A program made the translations under genes and the position numbers. This document shows, piece after piece, positions 7,854 to 15,155 of a stretch of DNA of 15,155 nt. Source of the stretch: Triparma columacea (taxonomy: Eukaryota; Sar; Bolidophyceae; Parmales; Triparmaceae); the NCBI GenBank assembly GCA_030267965.1, contig BRYA01000420.1, positions 1-15,155 on the forward strand. Reading direction: 5' to 3'. The notes below the pieces were generated by a model, which searched no databases, was not told the origin of the DNA, and saw only the letters and a program-made list of their open reading frames with translations. Position 1 is the first letter of the stretch. Each line of letters opens with the position of its first letter.

Positions 7854-9152
7854 ATGACCACGAGGCCCATCCGTGCCTTCATAACGAACATATACCTACA
7901 GAATGGCGAGAAAGAGAGTGAAATGTCTCATCGCCTTCAATCTCACTTGGCCCTCTCCTCAATTTCTGTCACCTCTGACATAGTTGTGCGAAAAATACCT
8001 AATGGATCGTCTGCAGGTAGACAAGCTTGCTTTGCTCTCGTCCCTTGTAATGTGAATATGGCAATAAAGTGCCTTAACAACACACAGTATGATGGACATA
8101 TTCTCAAAGTGACCAAGGAGGTTCCCAAGGAGAAGAGGGAGCAGCAGAAGGAGTGGAATGGCTCAGCCGGTTTTGGTGGTGGGTGGCAAGGAGGGGATGG
8201 ACCTGGTGGGAGTGGCTCAAAGAAGCGGAGATCGAAAAAGAAGAAGAGCAAGAAGGTTGATGAGGCTTCTGATAAGTCCAATGCCCCTCCCTCTTCGTTA
8301 TCTACCGCAGCTTCTGTCCCCTTAACTGCATCTGCTGCCCCTCTCCCCCCTGCCGCTCCTAACTCGAGTGCCGATAGTGTCGACGCCTTCAACAGCAGGT
8401 TGAACCAGCCTCTGTCAGCCCTCATGGCTGATTACGGTGATTACGAGCCCCTCGACGAGAGCTCTACCAACGCCCATTCGGAGATTAACGCAGATGCGGA
8501 CCTTACCCCTCCTCCTCCCCTTACCTCCACTTCTGCAACCAAGTCAATGCTCATGCCTCGATCTTCGGCCCCTATCCACATAACTATATCCTCCTTTGGG
8601 TTTCTCTTTGGATGCCCCTCCTCCAAGTCAGTCACTCCTTCTGACCCTCTTCCTGCTTTTGACTGCCGCCAAATACAGGAGGTTTCCAAGGGCGTAGAGA
8701 GGTTGAGTGGGCTTAGCGCTGTCGTCAGGAGGGAGATCCTTCGTAATGCCGACGCTGCAAACTCTCAGACGCCGACTTGGGAGCTCATACATAAGATTGC
8801 AAAAGATGCTACGGATTCCGTTGTTGCCTCGATAAACGAGGATGGTGCAGGCTGGGCTTCCCCCCTCTCGATGAAAGTTTTCATTGGCTCTCACAACGGC
8901 CGGCACAGATCCGTCGCCATTGCTGAGGCGTCGGCGATTGCGGTTCGAAATCTGTTGAGGAAAAACGAGGGCAATAGGTTTACAGTCGTTTGTAGGTGAG
9001 TTGATCCAGCGACACTACAACAAAAGTGTACCCTCCGTTTACCCGCTCACGGCTTCCCTCCACTCCCCCACTTCAGTGTCAGCGCGGAGCACAGGGACGT
9101 TGACAGGCGCCGCGACCAGAGCAGGAAAATGCGAGACGATAATGACGACTAA
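7854..9152 (+). CDS. RRM-like / RapZ C-terminal-domain fusion protein, 2 exons
   Basis: Exons are 7854-8995 and 9077-9152, joined by an 81-nt intron (AG|GTGAGT ... CTTCAG|T, phase 2), for 405 residues. Residues 6-90 look like an RRM: RNP2-like RAFITNIYL, RNP1-like GRQACFALV, then NVNMAIKCLN and YDGHILKV. A Gly-rich stretch and a basic KKRRSKKKKSKK patch follow (103-135), then a Ser/Ala/Pro-rich linker. Residues 243 onward match the C-terminal domain of bacterial RapZ: ISSFGFLFGCP, an FDCRQI segment, and the signature MKVFIGSHNGRHRSVAIAEA. The second exon supplies EHRDVDRRRD, like the HRD tail of that domain. In bacteria this part of RapZ binds the small RNAs GlmY and GlmZ, so RNA binding is likely, but the target here is unknown. 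Without the intron the ORF stops at 8999 and loses the HRD tail. The RapZ P-loop kinase-like N-terminal domain is absent. Confidence 0.87.
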
Positions 9153-9198
9153 AATTCGTTCAACACAAAAGGTTTCTTTTGTATTTGCACAACACGTA
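9153..9198. terminator. Convergent 3' ends, 46 bp between stop codons
   Basis: The TAA of the RRM-RapZ gene (9150-9152) and the stop of the Kelch gene (9199) face each other across 46 bp that starts aaattcgttcaacacaaaag. The 3' UTRs must therefore overlap the opposite gene or be extremely short. No distinct poly(A) signal is seen on either strand. Confidence 0.5.
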
Positions 9199-9530
9199 TT
9201 ACTTCTGTTTTTTTCGCTCCTTGTCTGCCTCCTTCCCGCTCTTTTTCTTCTTGTCGTAGTCCTTTTCCTTGGTGGACGCTCCTCCCTTCTTCCGCTCCTT
9301 GTCCTTCTCCTTGGAGTGTTTCTTGTCCTTCTTCCTCTTCTTGTCCTTGTCTTTGCTCTTGCTGCTCCCTTCCTTGTCCTTGTCCTTCTTCTTCTTTTTC
9401 TTATTTTTCTTGTCCTTCTTCTTGCTGTCTTTGTCATTCATCCTGTCCTTCAACCCCTTCTTCTTCTTCTTCTTCTTGTCCTTCTTCTTGCGCTTCTTCT
9501 TCTTCTTGTCGTCATCCCCTCCCTCGGCCG
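9199..9530 (-). repeat. Polypurine AAG-rich tract encoding the Lys-rich tail
   Basis: For about 330 bp the coding (-) strand is nearly all purine: AAG, AAA, GAC and GAG codons in KKKKD-, KDKDK- and KERKK-like runs. The + strand is the matching cttctt pyrimidine run. It is coding sequence for the cytosolic tail, and also a simple-sequence tract prone to slippage and possibly to triplex formation. Confidence 0.75.
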
Positions 9531-12500
9531 CAATCTGCCTCCAGTCCGCCTTCTTGTCGTCCCCTCCCTTGGCCTGCCCCTTGAACTTCCTCCTCATCCT
9601 CTTGATTGCGTACCTCTCCATGGCCTTCTTCTTCTTCCTGCGCCTGTGCTCCATGTAGAGCAGCATAAGCATGAAGATACCGAGGCAGATCCCGCCGATG
9701 ATCCAGCCCCAAGGGTGAGGAGACATGAAAGTCCACTTGTACACGTTCTCCTCCTGGAACTGGAATCCAACATTGCCCGCCGGATCAACCGCTCTCAAGT
9801 AAAATAGGTATTCGCCCGTTCCGGGCCCAGACATGTACGGCCAATCTAAATCCAAAAGCGTCAACACTGAAGCCCCTTGCGTCTTGGTAGTGAGCGTCCA
9901 GGGGATAACGTCCCTCTTCTCCTCACTGTCGACGATCTTGTACTCCATCAAGCTGGCCCCTGCGGTATCTGTGTCGAACTCGAAAACTACCTCGCTCAGC
10001 CTCACCATATTTCCGGGTTTGGACTTCAAGGTCGCCGTGGGCATGTGATCGTCCCTGGACCAGACGTCCCTCAAAAAGTCGCCGGAGTGGTCCCTCTTTC
10101 CTCCTATAATCATGACCTCCTGATCAAAGAACTCGGCGGCGGCCATGGTCCTCGCGCCAGGATTCTGCCTGCACTTGATCTCCTCCATGTCGTTAGTCTC
10201 CTTGTTGTTTGGGTTCCTGATGCTCGCAGGAATCGAGACCATGCCGTACCCGGGGAAGTCAACCTCCTCCAGAGCTGCCATACCGCCGGTGTCGTCGTCG
10301 GCAACCACCATAAGCGCAGAGCAGCCGTCCCATGACTCTATGTCCAAATCATCGTCTCCTCCCTCCTCCTCCGCCGAACTTCCGTACACCTTCCCGTGAG
10401 AGTTGCTCTCACGCCCACCACCGGTCCACTGGAAGTGGGCGTCCTCCGTCACGAGGGATTCGTCTGAAAATATGGGGTTAACGTTCTTGGGGAGCTCGTG
10501 CTCCATGTCGTACTGCTGAATTTGCCTTACTGTACACTTTTCCTCGATGGCGCGGGCCAAGTAAAGGATGTCGCAGATTTTGTCACCGACCGTGAGGCGC
10601 TCTTCCACCTGGGGAAAGTCGAAGCCCCTTAGATTGAGGATCTGGGTAGCGCTCGCATCCAAAATGTCCTGAAGGGTGTTGATCCCCACGGAGCGTATTT
10701 GGGCGATGTCGTCGTTGGACAACTGGGGGTACATCTTAGGGTCTGTGGGGGGCATAATACCAAGCTCAGGATCGGGCTCAGGGAGAGCCACCCTAACTCC
10801 GAGGCGCGAAATGTCCGAACCCGAGTAGAAGTAAAATTGCTGAGGGGTCGTTGGCATGTAGGAGACCCCATCCTCTGGGGACCCGTGACCAGGCCCGTAG
10901 TAGACGCTCTTGGAGCCCGGAGTACCGGTGTTTGTCCTGTACCACTGGCCCGGTTCGTAATCCTTCATCCACTTGCAGGTATATTCCCCCTCCTCGCACT
11001 CGTGAAAGAGATCCTCATAGTCGGGGTTCTCAAAGCCCCAAGTCCAGACGTCATCCATGATTTCTTCGGCATTGTTGCCCCCAACCAAGACAAGACGTTG
11101 AATGTTGCCGTTGGTACCACCGGGTGGCTCCATAACAACGCTGTGCCCCGACCTCTCGGTCCACTCCGCATGCATGGTTGCGTTCTTCCAGTCATAACGC
11201 CCTGGGAGGCACTCCTCAAGATCATCTTCGTTGAGGGTATGGTCCTCGTCGTCGCAGTTCCCGTTAAGGACGCAGCAGGGCACTTGGGGGAGCTCGACGT
11301 GCCAGACGTCGTTGAGATAGTGTGTCTTGCCGTCGTCGTCACCCGTCTCCCCCCCAAACACCCAAAGTTGGTCCTGTTTGTCCCCCAGAGGCTGGCTTTT
11401 AATCAAGGGGTGGGAGATGAGGGAGATTGCGTGGGCCCCCCTGCCCATGAATCCAGTGGCCGTGGTATCGAAGGCTGGCTTAAATTGGACCCAGTCGGCG
11501 CCCCCGTTGTTGCTCACCCACGCGTCGTCCATGTAGAACCGGTAGCCATTCGTCCCGCAGGAGTAGCTACCACAGAACGACTTGCGCACGTTAATGAACC
11601 CACCGACCACGTATATGTAGTCCTCTGAGATGTCCAACGAGCGAGGCACTCCGTTATCCACGTCCTCTGGGGTGACCTTGAACGCATGCTGGACGGCTAC
11701 AGCGTGGTTTTCCCTCGGGCTGGGGTTGGGTGGGGCGCAACGTCAAAAGGGAGGTGAAAGCTTGTTGTTAGTTATTATACTGGGAATGCCGACAGAGACG
11801 CCTTCGTCGCGACTCGCCGCCGCTGCCAACCAACGCCTAAAGCTCACCTCCACATTGGGCACACACACACCGAGTCTGGACTTCCGGGCACAATACCGGA
11901 GATGCACTCAGCCACCCCGTAGCAGTCGGAATTGTCAACGCACTTTTCCTTCAGCTGGCCAAGGTTCTTGTGTGCCGCATTATATCCCTCCCACTCCTCG
12001 GTCTGGAGGAGGACGTCGCGCTGGGGCGACTCACAGCCAGGATTGACGAGCTTCCAATTAGTGCCCAAGCCGTCCTCTGAAACCCACACATCGTTCTTAA
12101 GAACTGTCTCCTCGCGGACAGTGATCCTGTCGGGCTCCGTCCTTACCCTTGGGCCCATGATGCCACCTACCAATCTATCGTCCTCTATTCTCGCGTACTC
12201 CCTAGCCCTCCCCCCCATGACGTAGAGCATGTCCGGTTCCCTGAAGGCTCCTGCCACGACTGCCTTGTGGCCTCTCCTGGGACTCCACATGTTGTCCTTC
12301 TTCCAAAACACCTGGGGCTTGCATTTCGGGATGTCGGGGTCGCTCACGTCCGCCTTGTCCTCCATGGGCCACTTCCCGCCATTTGGCTTGTAAAACTGTT
12401 CTAGCTGGTATGCGATTTGAGCCCCCTCGGCCGTCGTGGGGTCGTCGCAAACCGGATCGTGCTCGCAAACGCTGGGATCACGGATTCCCTCGAACACGTC

Positions 12501-13446
12501 CTGGCACATTATCCAGTCCTTGTACGATAGTGGCGTCCCGGCGACGTGGCCGTAGATGGGATCGGTCGGCTTGCACTTATCCACGCCATCAACGACGCAG
12601 TACCTCGGGTCTGTCACTGGCCATGACGCCGGGGCGTTGCGGCCCGGGTTGGACTGGCGCCAGGACATTTGTGACTGGATGACCTCGGAGCTGTCAACAT
12701 CCCCGAGCTTTGAGTCAGGGACGACGTTCCAGCCATCCTGAGACCCCGAAGTTGGGTTGCTATACCACACATCGTTGAGAAAAGAACCTAAGAGGGCGGC
12801 GCCGTGGGGTGAGTGAGGGGTGGGTGAGAGGGCAAGGATGGAGGGAGGGGGGGGGATGGGGGGGGGCGAAACAGTGCCGTGACAGAAAATGCGAAGGATC
12901 TTTGAACGATGATAGGATCTTTGAACGATGATACTCACCGTACGCTGTGCGCCCGCCCTTCACCCCGTCCTTTTGCTCCACTCCATAACCCTTGGGTTCC
13001 CCCTCCTTCCACCCATCGGGCTCGCCAACCTTGGCACTCTCCTCCTTTATCATGTAGTCGTCCAACACTCTATCGTCTCCCCCCATAACCAGCAGGCGGG
13101 AGGAAAGAGTCAGGAGCCTTTGGCTGTTCTCCTCGATTGTCAAGTCATTTCGAGGGAGACTCGAATTGTACACTGCACTGGCATGGCCCCAGCGGGCAGT
13201 CCACATGGGATAAGCCGCCTCGTCGGCATTTCGGTAGAGGTGACTGTCCTGCGGGATGTAAGGCTTTGCGATGTTCTGTGACCTCTTCCCTGCAAGCTGA
13301 GCCCAGTTTGCCGATTGAACGAAGCCAGGACAGGAGGCCAAGATGAAGAAGGCGGACAGGGCAATTAGGGTTGAAGACTGGGAAAGAGCCTCCGAAGTGT
13401 CTCTCACACGTGCTTTCCGTCTGTGTGTGTGACACGCAGGTGACAT
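9199..13446 (-). CDS. Kelch-repeat type I membrane protein with Lys-rich tail, 3 exons
   Basis: Exons are 13446-12939, 12787-11848 and 11719-9199. Introns of 151 nt (phase 1) and 128 nt (phase 2) give 1322 residues. An N-terminal hydrophobic stretch (STLIALSAFFILASCPGFV, about 24-45) is a probable signal peptide. About six Kelch blades follow, each with R-x-G-H-A, a (V/I)GG turn and NDVW: MWTARWGHASAV; WSPRRGHKAVV; WSPRENHAVAV, created by the exon 2/3 junction; GRGAHAIS; ERSGHSVVM; GARTMAAAE with MIIGGK. A Cys-rich EGF-like segment (CVDNSDCYGVAEC...CVCP, about 455-482) lies before blade 3. Later come a helical segment (DIAQIRSVGINTLQDILDA), an Ig-like stretch ending YLRAVDPAGN (about 1040-1135), a TM helix (1153-1172) and a 150-residue K/D/E-rich cytosolic tail. 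Kelch propellers usually bind protein or glycan partners, so a surface receptor or adhesion role is an inference. Confidence 0.9.
12895..12932. repeat. Perfect 19-bp tandem duplication beside a splice donor
   Basis: The 19-mer aggatctttgaacgatgat occurs twice without a mismatch, at 12895-12913 and 12914-12932, inside Kelch intron 1 and ending six bases before the GT donor in genomic order. The duplication leaves the donor intact. It looks like a recent slippage event. Confidence 0.9.
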
Positions 13447-13985
13447 GGTGTCTAAAATTGATTCCCAACTAAGGGGGGGCTCGACCTTGTGTTGGGTTTT
13501 GGTAAGTGTGGTGGCGGCTTGAACGAGAGGTGGCTGTGCAGGGAGGAGTATTGGAAACTGATCCTTCGACCCAAGTTGTAAAGATGCGCGTTTCTAGTGA
13601 CCCTACTGCCTTGGCCCCTTTGCGTTTTTTTGGGGCCTTTTGATGAACTACCGGAATTTGGGACGGGGGAGGGCGGATTTGCTCTCTTTTTGTATGTGCC
13701 AGCAACGCGCGAACCTCGCCCCAATTCTCTCAGTTTTTCAGTCCTCCGCCCACCTCCCGTCCTCGAGCAAGCACCCGTGCGTTCTCAGCATCAACAACAC
13801 GTGCAAGAACATACACCGGTTCGAACCTGTGGGAAGACCGAGCTGAGTTGGGACACTGTGTCTCCATGACTGGTCTTCGTCGTCTGACAAACAAACAAAC
13901 AAACAAACAAACAAACAAACAAAAACGCAAAGACCCCGCCTCCACACGAGCCCCAACTCACCCCCCCCCCTTCCCCCCCCAACGC
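13447..13985. promoter_or_regulatory. Divergent promoter region between Kelch and Cys-rich genes
   Basis: These 539 bp separate two outward-facing start codons. A palindromic CACGTG (E-box/G-box core, bound by bHLH or bZIP factors in many eukaryotes) is at 13798-13803. A ggcccc...ggggcc inverted repeat lies near 13614-13638. A (ACAA)9 microsatellite is at 13887-13924, and C-runs at about 13960-13980 precede the ATG. No TATA box was assigned. Short ORFs here look like shadows. Confidence 0.5.
13887..13924. repeat. (ACAA)n microsatellite
   Basis: Nine perfect ACAA units followed by an A-run lie in the 5' flank of the Cys-rich gene. A tetranucleotide array would be expected to vary in length between strains. 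Confidence 0.95.
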
Positions 13986-14953
13986 ATGCTGTTACACATG
14001 CCCCCCCAGAACCTCATGAAGTTCACCGCCATCGCGCTCTCCATCGCATTTCTGGGCCCGGCCTACGTCAGAGGCTTCGGCAAAATGACCAGCGACGAAG
14101 TCTGCGCCTGCAACGCCTGCTACATGCAGGGCAGCTGCAGCGAGAACGGGGACGACATGTGCGTCCCAAACTCCCTCTAACCCTAACACTAACCCTTCGA
14201 GCGCCTGCTGACCCTTCGAGCGCCTGCTGACCCTTCGAGCGCCTGCTGACCCTTCGAGCGCCTGCTGACCCTTCGAGCGCCTGCTGACCCTTCGAGCGCC
14301 TGCTGACCCTTCGAGCGCCTGCTGACCCTTCGAGCGCCTGCTGACCCTTTGCGCGCCTCGCCTCGCTCGCGCGCAGGAAGGGCTGCTTGAACTGCGGCTG
14401 TTTCTGGAACATGAACTCCGCGAAGTGCGAGGAGAACGGGCCGGACAAGTGCCTGCCTGCGTACATGTACGACCTGGACAGGAAGAAGTGCAACGAATGC
14501 TACCCGCTCGGCGGGATGAGCAAGGTTTGCGGTGAAAACGATGACTACATGCGTGAACCCCGCGAGGTATTGGGTGGTAAGAGCTGGTGCGAACTGATCA
14601 TCGAGGCCATGGGAGGCGAGGGCATCTGGGACGACGCGATCCACCAGCAGATGATGGAGCAGACTCACACCTGGATCGAGAGCGATTATTCGTCGTCGGG
14701 GGGGTACTGGGAACAGAAATGCCTCGAGCCGTGCAACGATTACGATGGCTGCTGCGTGAGGTATGACGAGAGCTGGGGGGACCACCTACTTGATAGCGCC
14801 TACGAGATCTACCACGGGTACGTCGATCAGATCTGGAAGTGCAACTCCTGCGAGAATGCGGGTATAAAAATCCCACCCCAGTATGAAGATTACAAGCGCG
14901 CATGGCAAACGGAGGATGCTTCGGCCGCGTGCTGGCGTGATAATAGTTATTGA
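13986..14953 (+). CDS. Secreted Cys-rich protein of unknown function, 2 exons
   Basis: Proposed exons are 13986-14158 and 14377-14953, with a 218-nt phase-2 intron (AT|GTGCGT ... GCGCAG|G), for 249 residues. In-frame ATGs lie at 13986, 13998 and 14016. The last gives the cleanest signal peptide, MKFTAIALSIAFLGPAYVRG; the first is used here. The mature part is Cys-rich at its N-terminus, with three versions of a C-x-E-N-x-x-D motif: CSENGDD, CEENGPD, CGENDDY. A second Cys cluster is CLEPCNDYDGCC, followed by CNSC. The C-terminal half is acidic and aromatic. I do not recognise the family. Secretion is inferred from the N-terminus. An alternative splice (donor 14163, acceptor 14380) keeps frame and would retain one more Cys, but its donor GTCCCA is weaker. 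Retention of the intron would stop the protein after CVPNSL. Confidence 0.7.
14175..14195 (+). repeat. Interstitial telomere-like motif
   Basis: The intron sequence reads ctctaaccctaacactaacc here, three CCCTAA-like units with one substitution, directly abutting the 19-bp minisatellite. It matches the chromosome-end repeat in sequence and orientation, but it is short enough to be chance or a relic. Confidence 0.6.
14196..14347. repeat. Perfect 19-bp minisatellite, 8 copies
   Basis: The unit ttcgagcgcctgctgaccc repeats eight times without a visible mismatch, starting at 14196, 14215, 14234, 14253, 14272, 14291, 14310 and 14329. It fills 152 of the 218 intron bases and contains neither GT nor AG-acceptor context, so splicing should be tolerated. 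Perfect copies imply recent expansion or active homogenisation. The 19-nt period creates a 57-nt open pattern on the - strand that is not a gene. Confidence 0.97.
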
Positions 14954-15155
14954 CGGATGTGTGAGCCCAGTGGACAGCTTTATGGATTTATAAATAGCGG
15001 ATGTTTCCACATTACAGTGGATGGGGTCATACAAGAGATTGGAATCTCTTAGTGTTAACAGGAGAAAAAGTGCCTAAATTAAGAGATCGTTAACACCCCA
15101 TGAACCATGATCTCTTATTAGACCTTATTTTGACCTTTTCCCCCCCTTCCCCCCC
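14954..15155. other. 3' flank of the Cys-rich gene and C-run window end
   Basis: No gene is seen. A ttataaatag string lies near 14985-14994. The final bases are two C-runs of seven (ttttcccccccttccccccc). Such runs often stop assemblies, so this may be a contig edge rather than a biological boundary. Confidence 0.5.
15033..15117. repeat. Cluster of short inverted repeats
   Basis: A perfect palindrome aagagatt-gg-aatctctt lies at 15033-15050. Further pairs are gtgttaac (15052-15059) with gttaacac (15089-15096), and taagagatc (15080-15088) with gatctctta (15109-15117). They lie 3' of the Cys-rich gene and could fold in its 3' UTR or be remnants of a small inverted-repeat element. No target-site duplication is evident. 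Confidence 0.65.

Noticed and set aside
9001..9807. 268-codon Leu/Val-rich + strand frame that looks like membrane helices
   Set aside because: It is the complement of the Lys-rich tail (cttctt reads as Leu/Phe/Val) and overlaps the real second exon of the RRM-RapZ gene.
10699..11628. 309-codon open frame on the + strand
   Set aside because: It lies entirely antisense to the well-supported Kelch exon 3 and shows no domain. It is an open shadow of GC-rich codons.
13810..13840. Possible tRNA, from a GGTTCGAACC box-B-like palindrome
   Set aside because: No box A lies at the right distance on either strand, the T-stem has a mismatch, and no acceptor stem can be formed.
13730..13982. - strand frames containing CLFVCLFV repeats
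   Set aside because: They are translations of the ACAA microsatellite.
14196..14347. CRISPR-like array
   Set aside because: The repeats are directly adjacent with no unique spacers, and the context is a eukaryotic intron.
14068..14785. Long - strand frames with RRVSRRSKGQQALEGSAGA repeats
   Set aside because: They are translations of the 19-bp intronic minisatellite read over three units. No start context or splice support.

Overview
This is the left end of a linear nuclear chromosome from a eukaryote. It opens with eleven tandem CCCTAA repeats, the TTAGGG-type telomere with its C-rich strand running 5'->3'. The five protein genes have short phase-consistent GT-AG introns. Several features suggest a photosynthetic stramenopile microalga, possibly a parmalean such as Triparma or Tetraparma: multi-START proteins fused to a polytopic membrane domain, Kelch/EGF proteins with a basic cytosolic tail, and GC-rich compact genes. 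That placement is an inference from gene style. No marker gene was searched.

Layout from the telomere inward: 1-70 telomere; 71-542 a subtelomeric spacer almost devoid of G on the + strand; 543-6203 (-) a five-exon gene for a coiled-coil protein with three START-like domains and a C-terminal membrane domain; 6204-6921 spacer; 6922-7714 (-) a three-exon BART-domain (ARL2BP/CFAP36-like) gene; 7854-9152 (+) a two-exon gene joining an RRM-like domain to a RapZ C-terminal-like domain; 9199-13446 (-) a three-exon Kelch-repeat membrane protein with a 150-residue Lys-rich tail; 13447-13985 a divergent promoter region; 13986-14953 (+) a two-exon secreted Cys-rich protein whose intron is mostly a perfect 19-bp minisatellite; 14954-15155 a palindrome-rich, C-tract-rich end. 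The gene models were built by matching intron phases by eye.

The genes do not form a pathway. Two may act in the cytosol or at membranes (lipid/START protein; BART protein as possible ARL GTPase partner), one is probably RNA-linked (RRM-RapZ), and two enter the secretory pathway (Kelch receptor-like protein; Cys-rich protein).

The most unusual part is the START gene. Its 5' half is built from tandemly duplicated, phase-symmetric mini-exons that each encode a variant of an H-[GE]-[DE]-A-G-Q peptide. A decayed extra copy sits in intron 1, and a 24-bp minisatellite sits in intron 4. Its long last exon carries one apparent 1-nt frameshift inside the second START domain. It is transcribed toward the chromosome end, into about 450 bp that would give an almost C-free RNA and then UUAGGG telomeric RNA.
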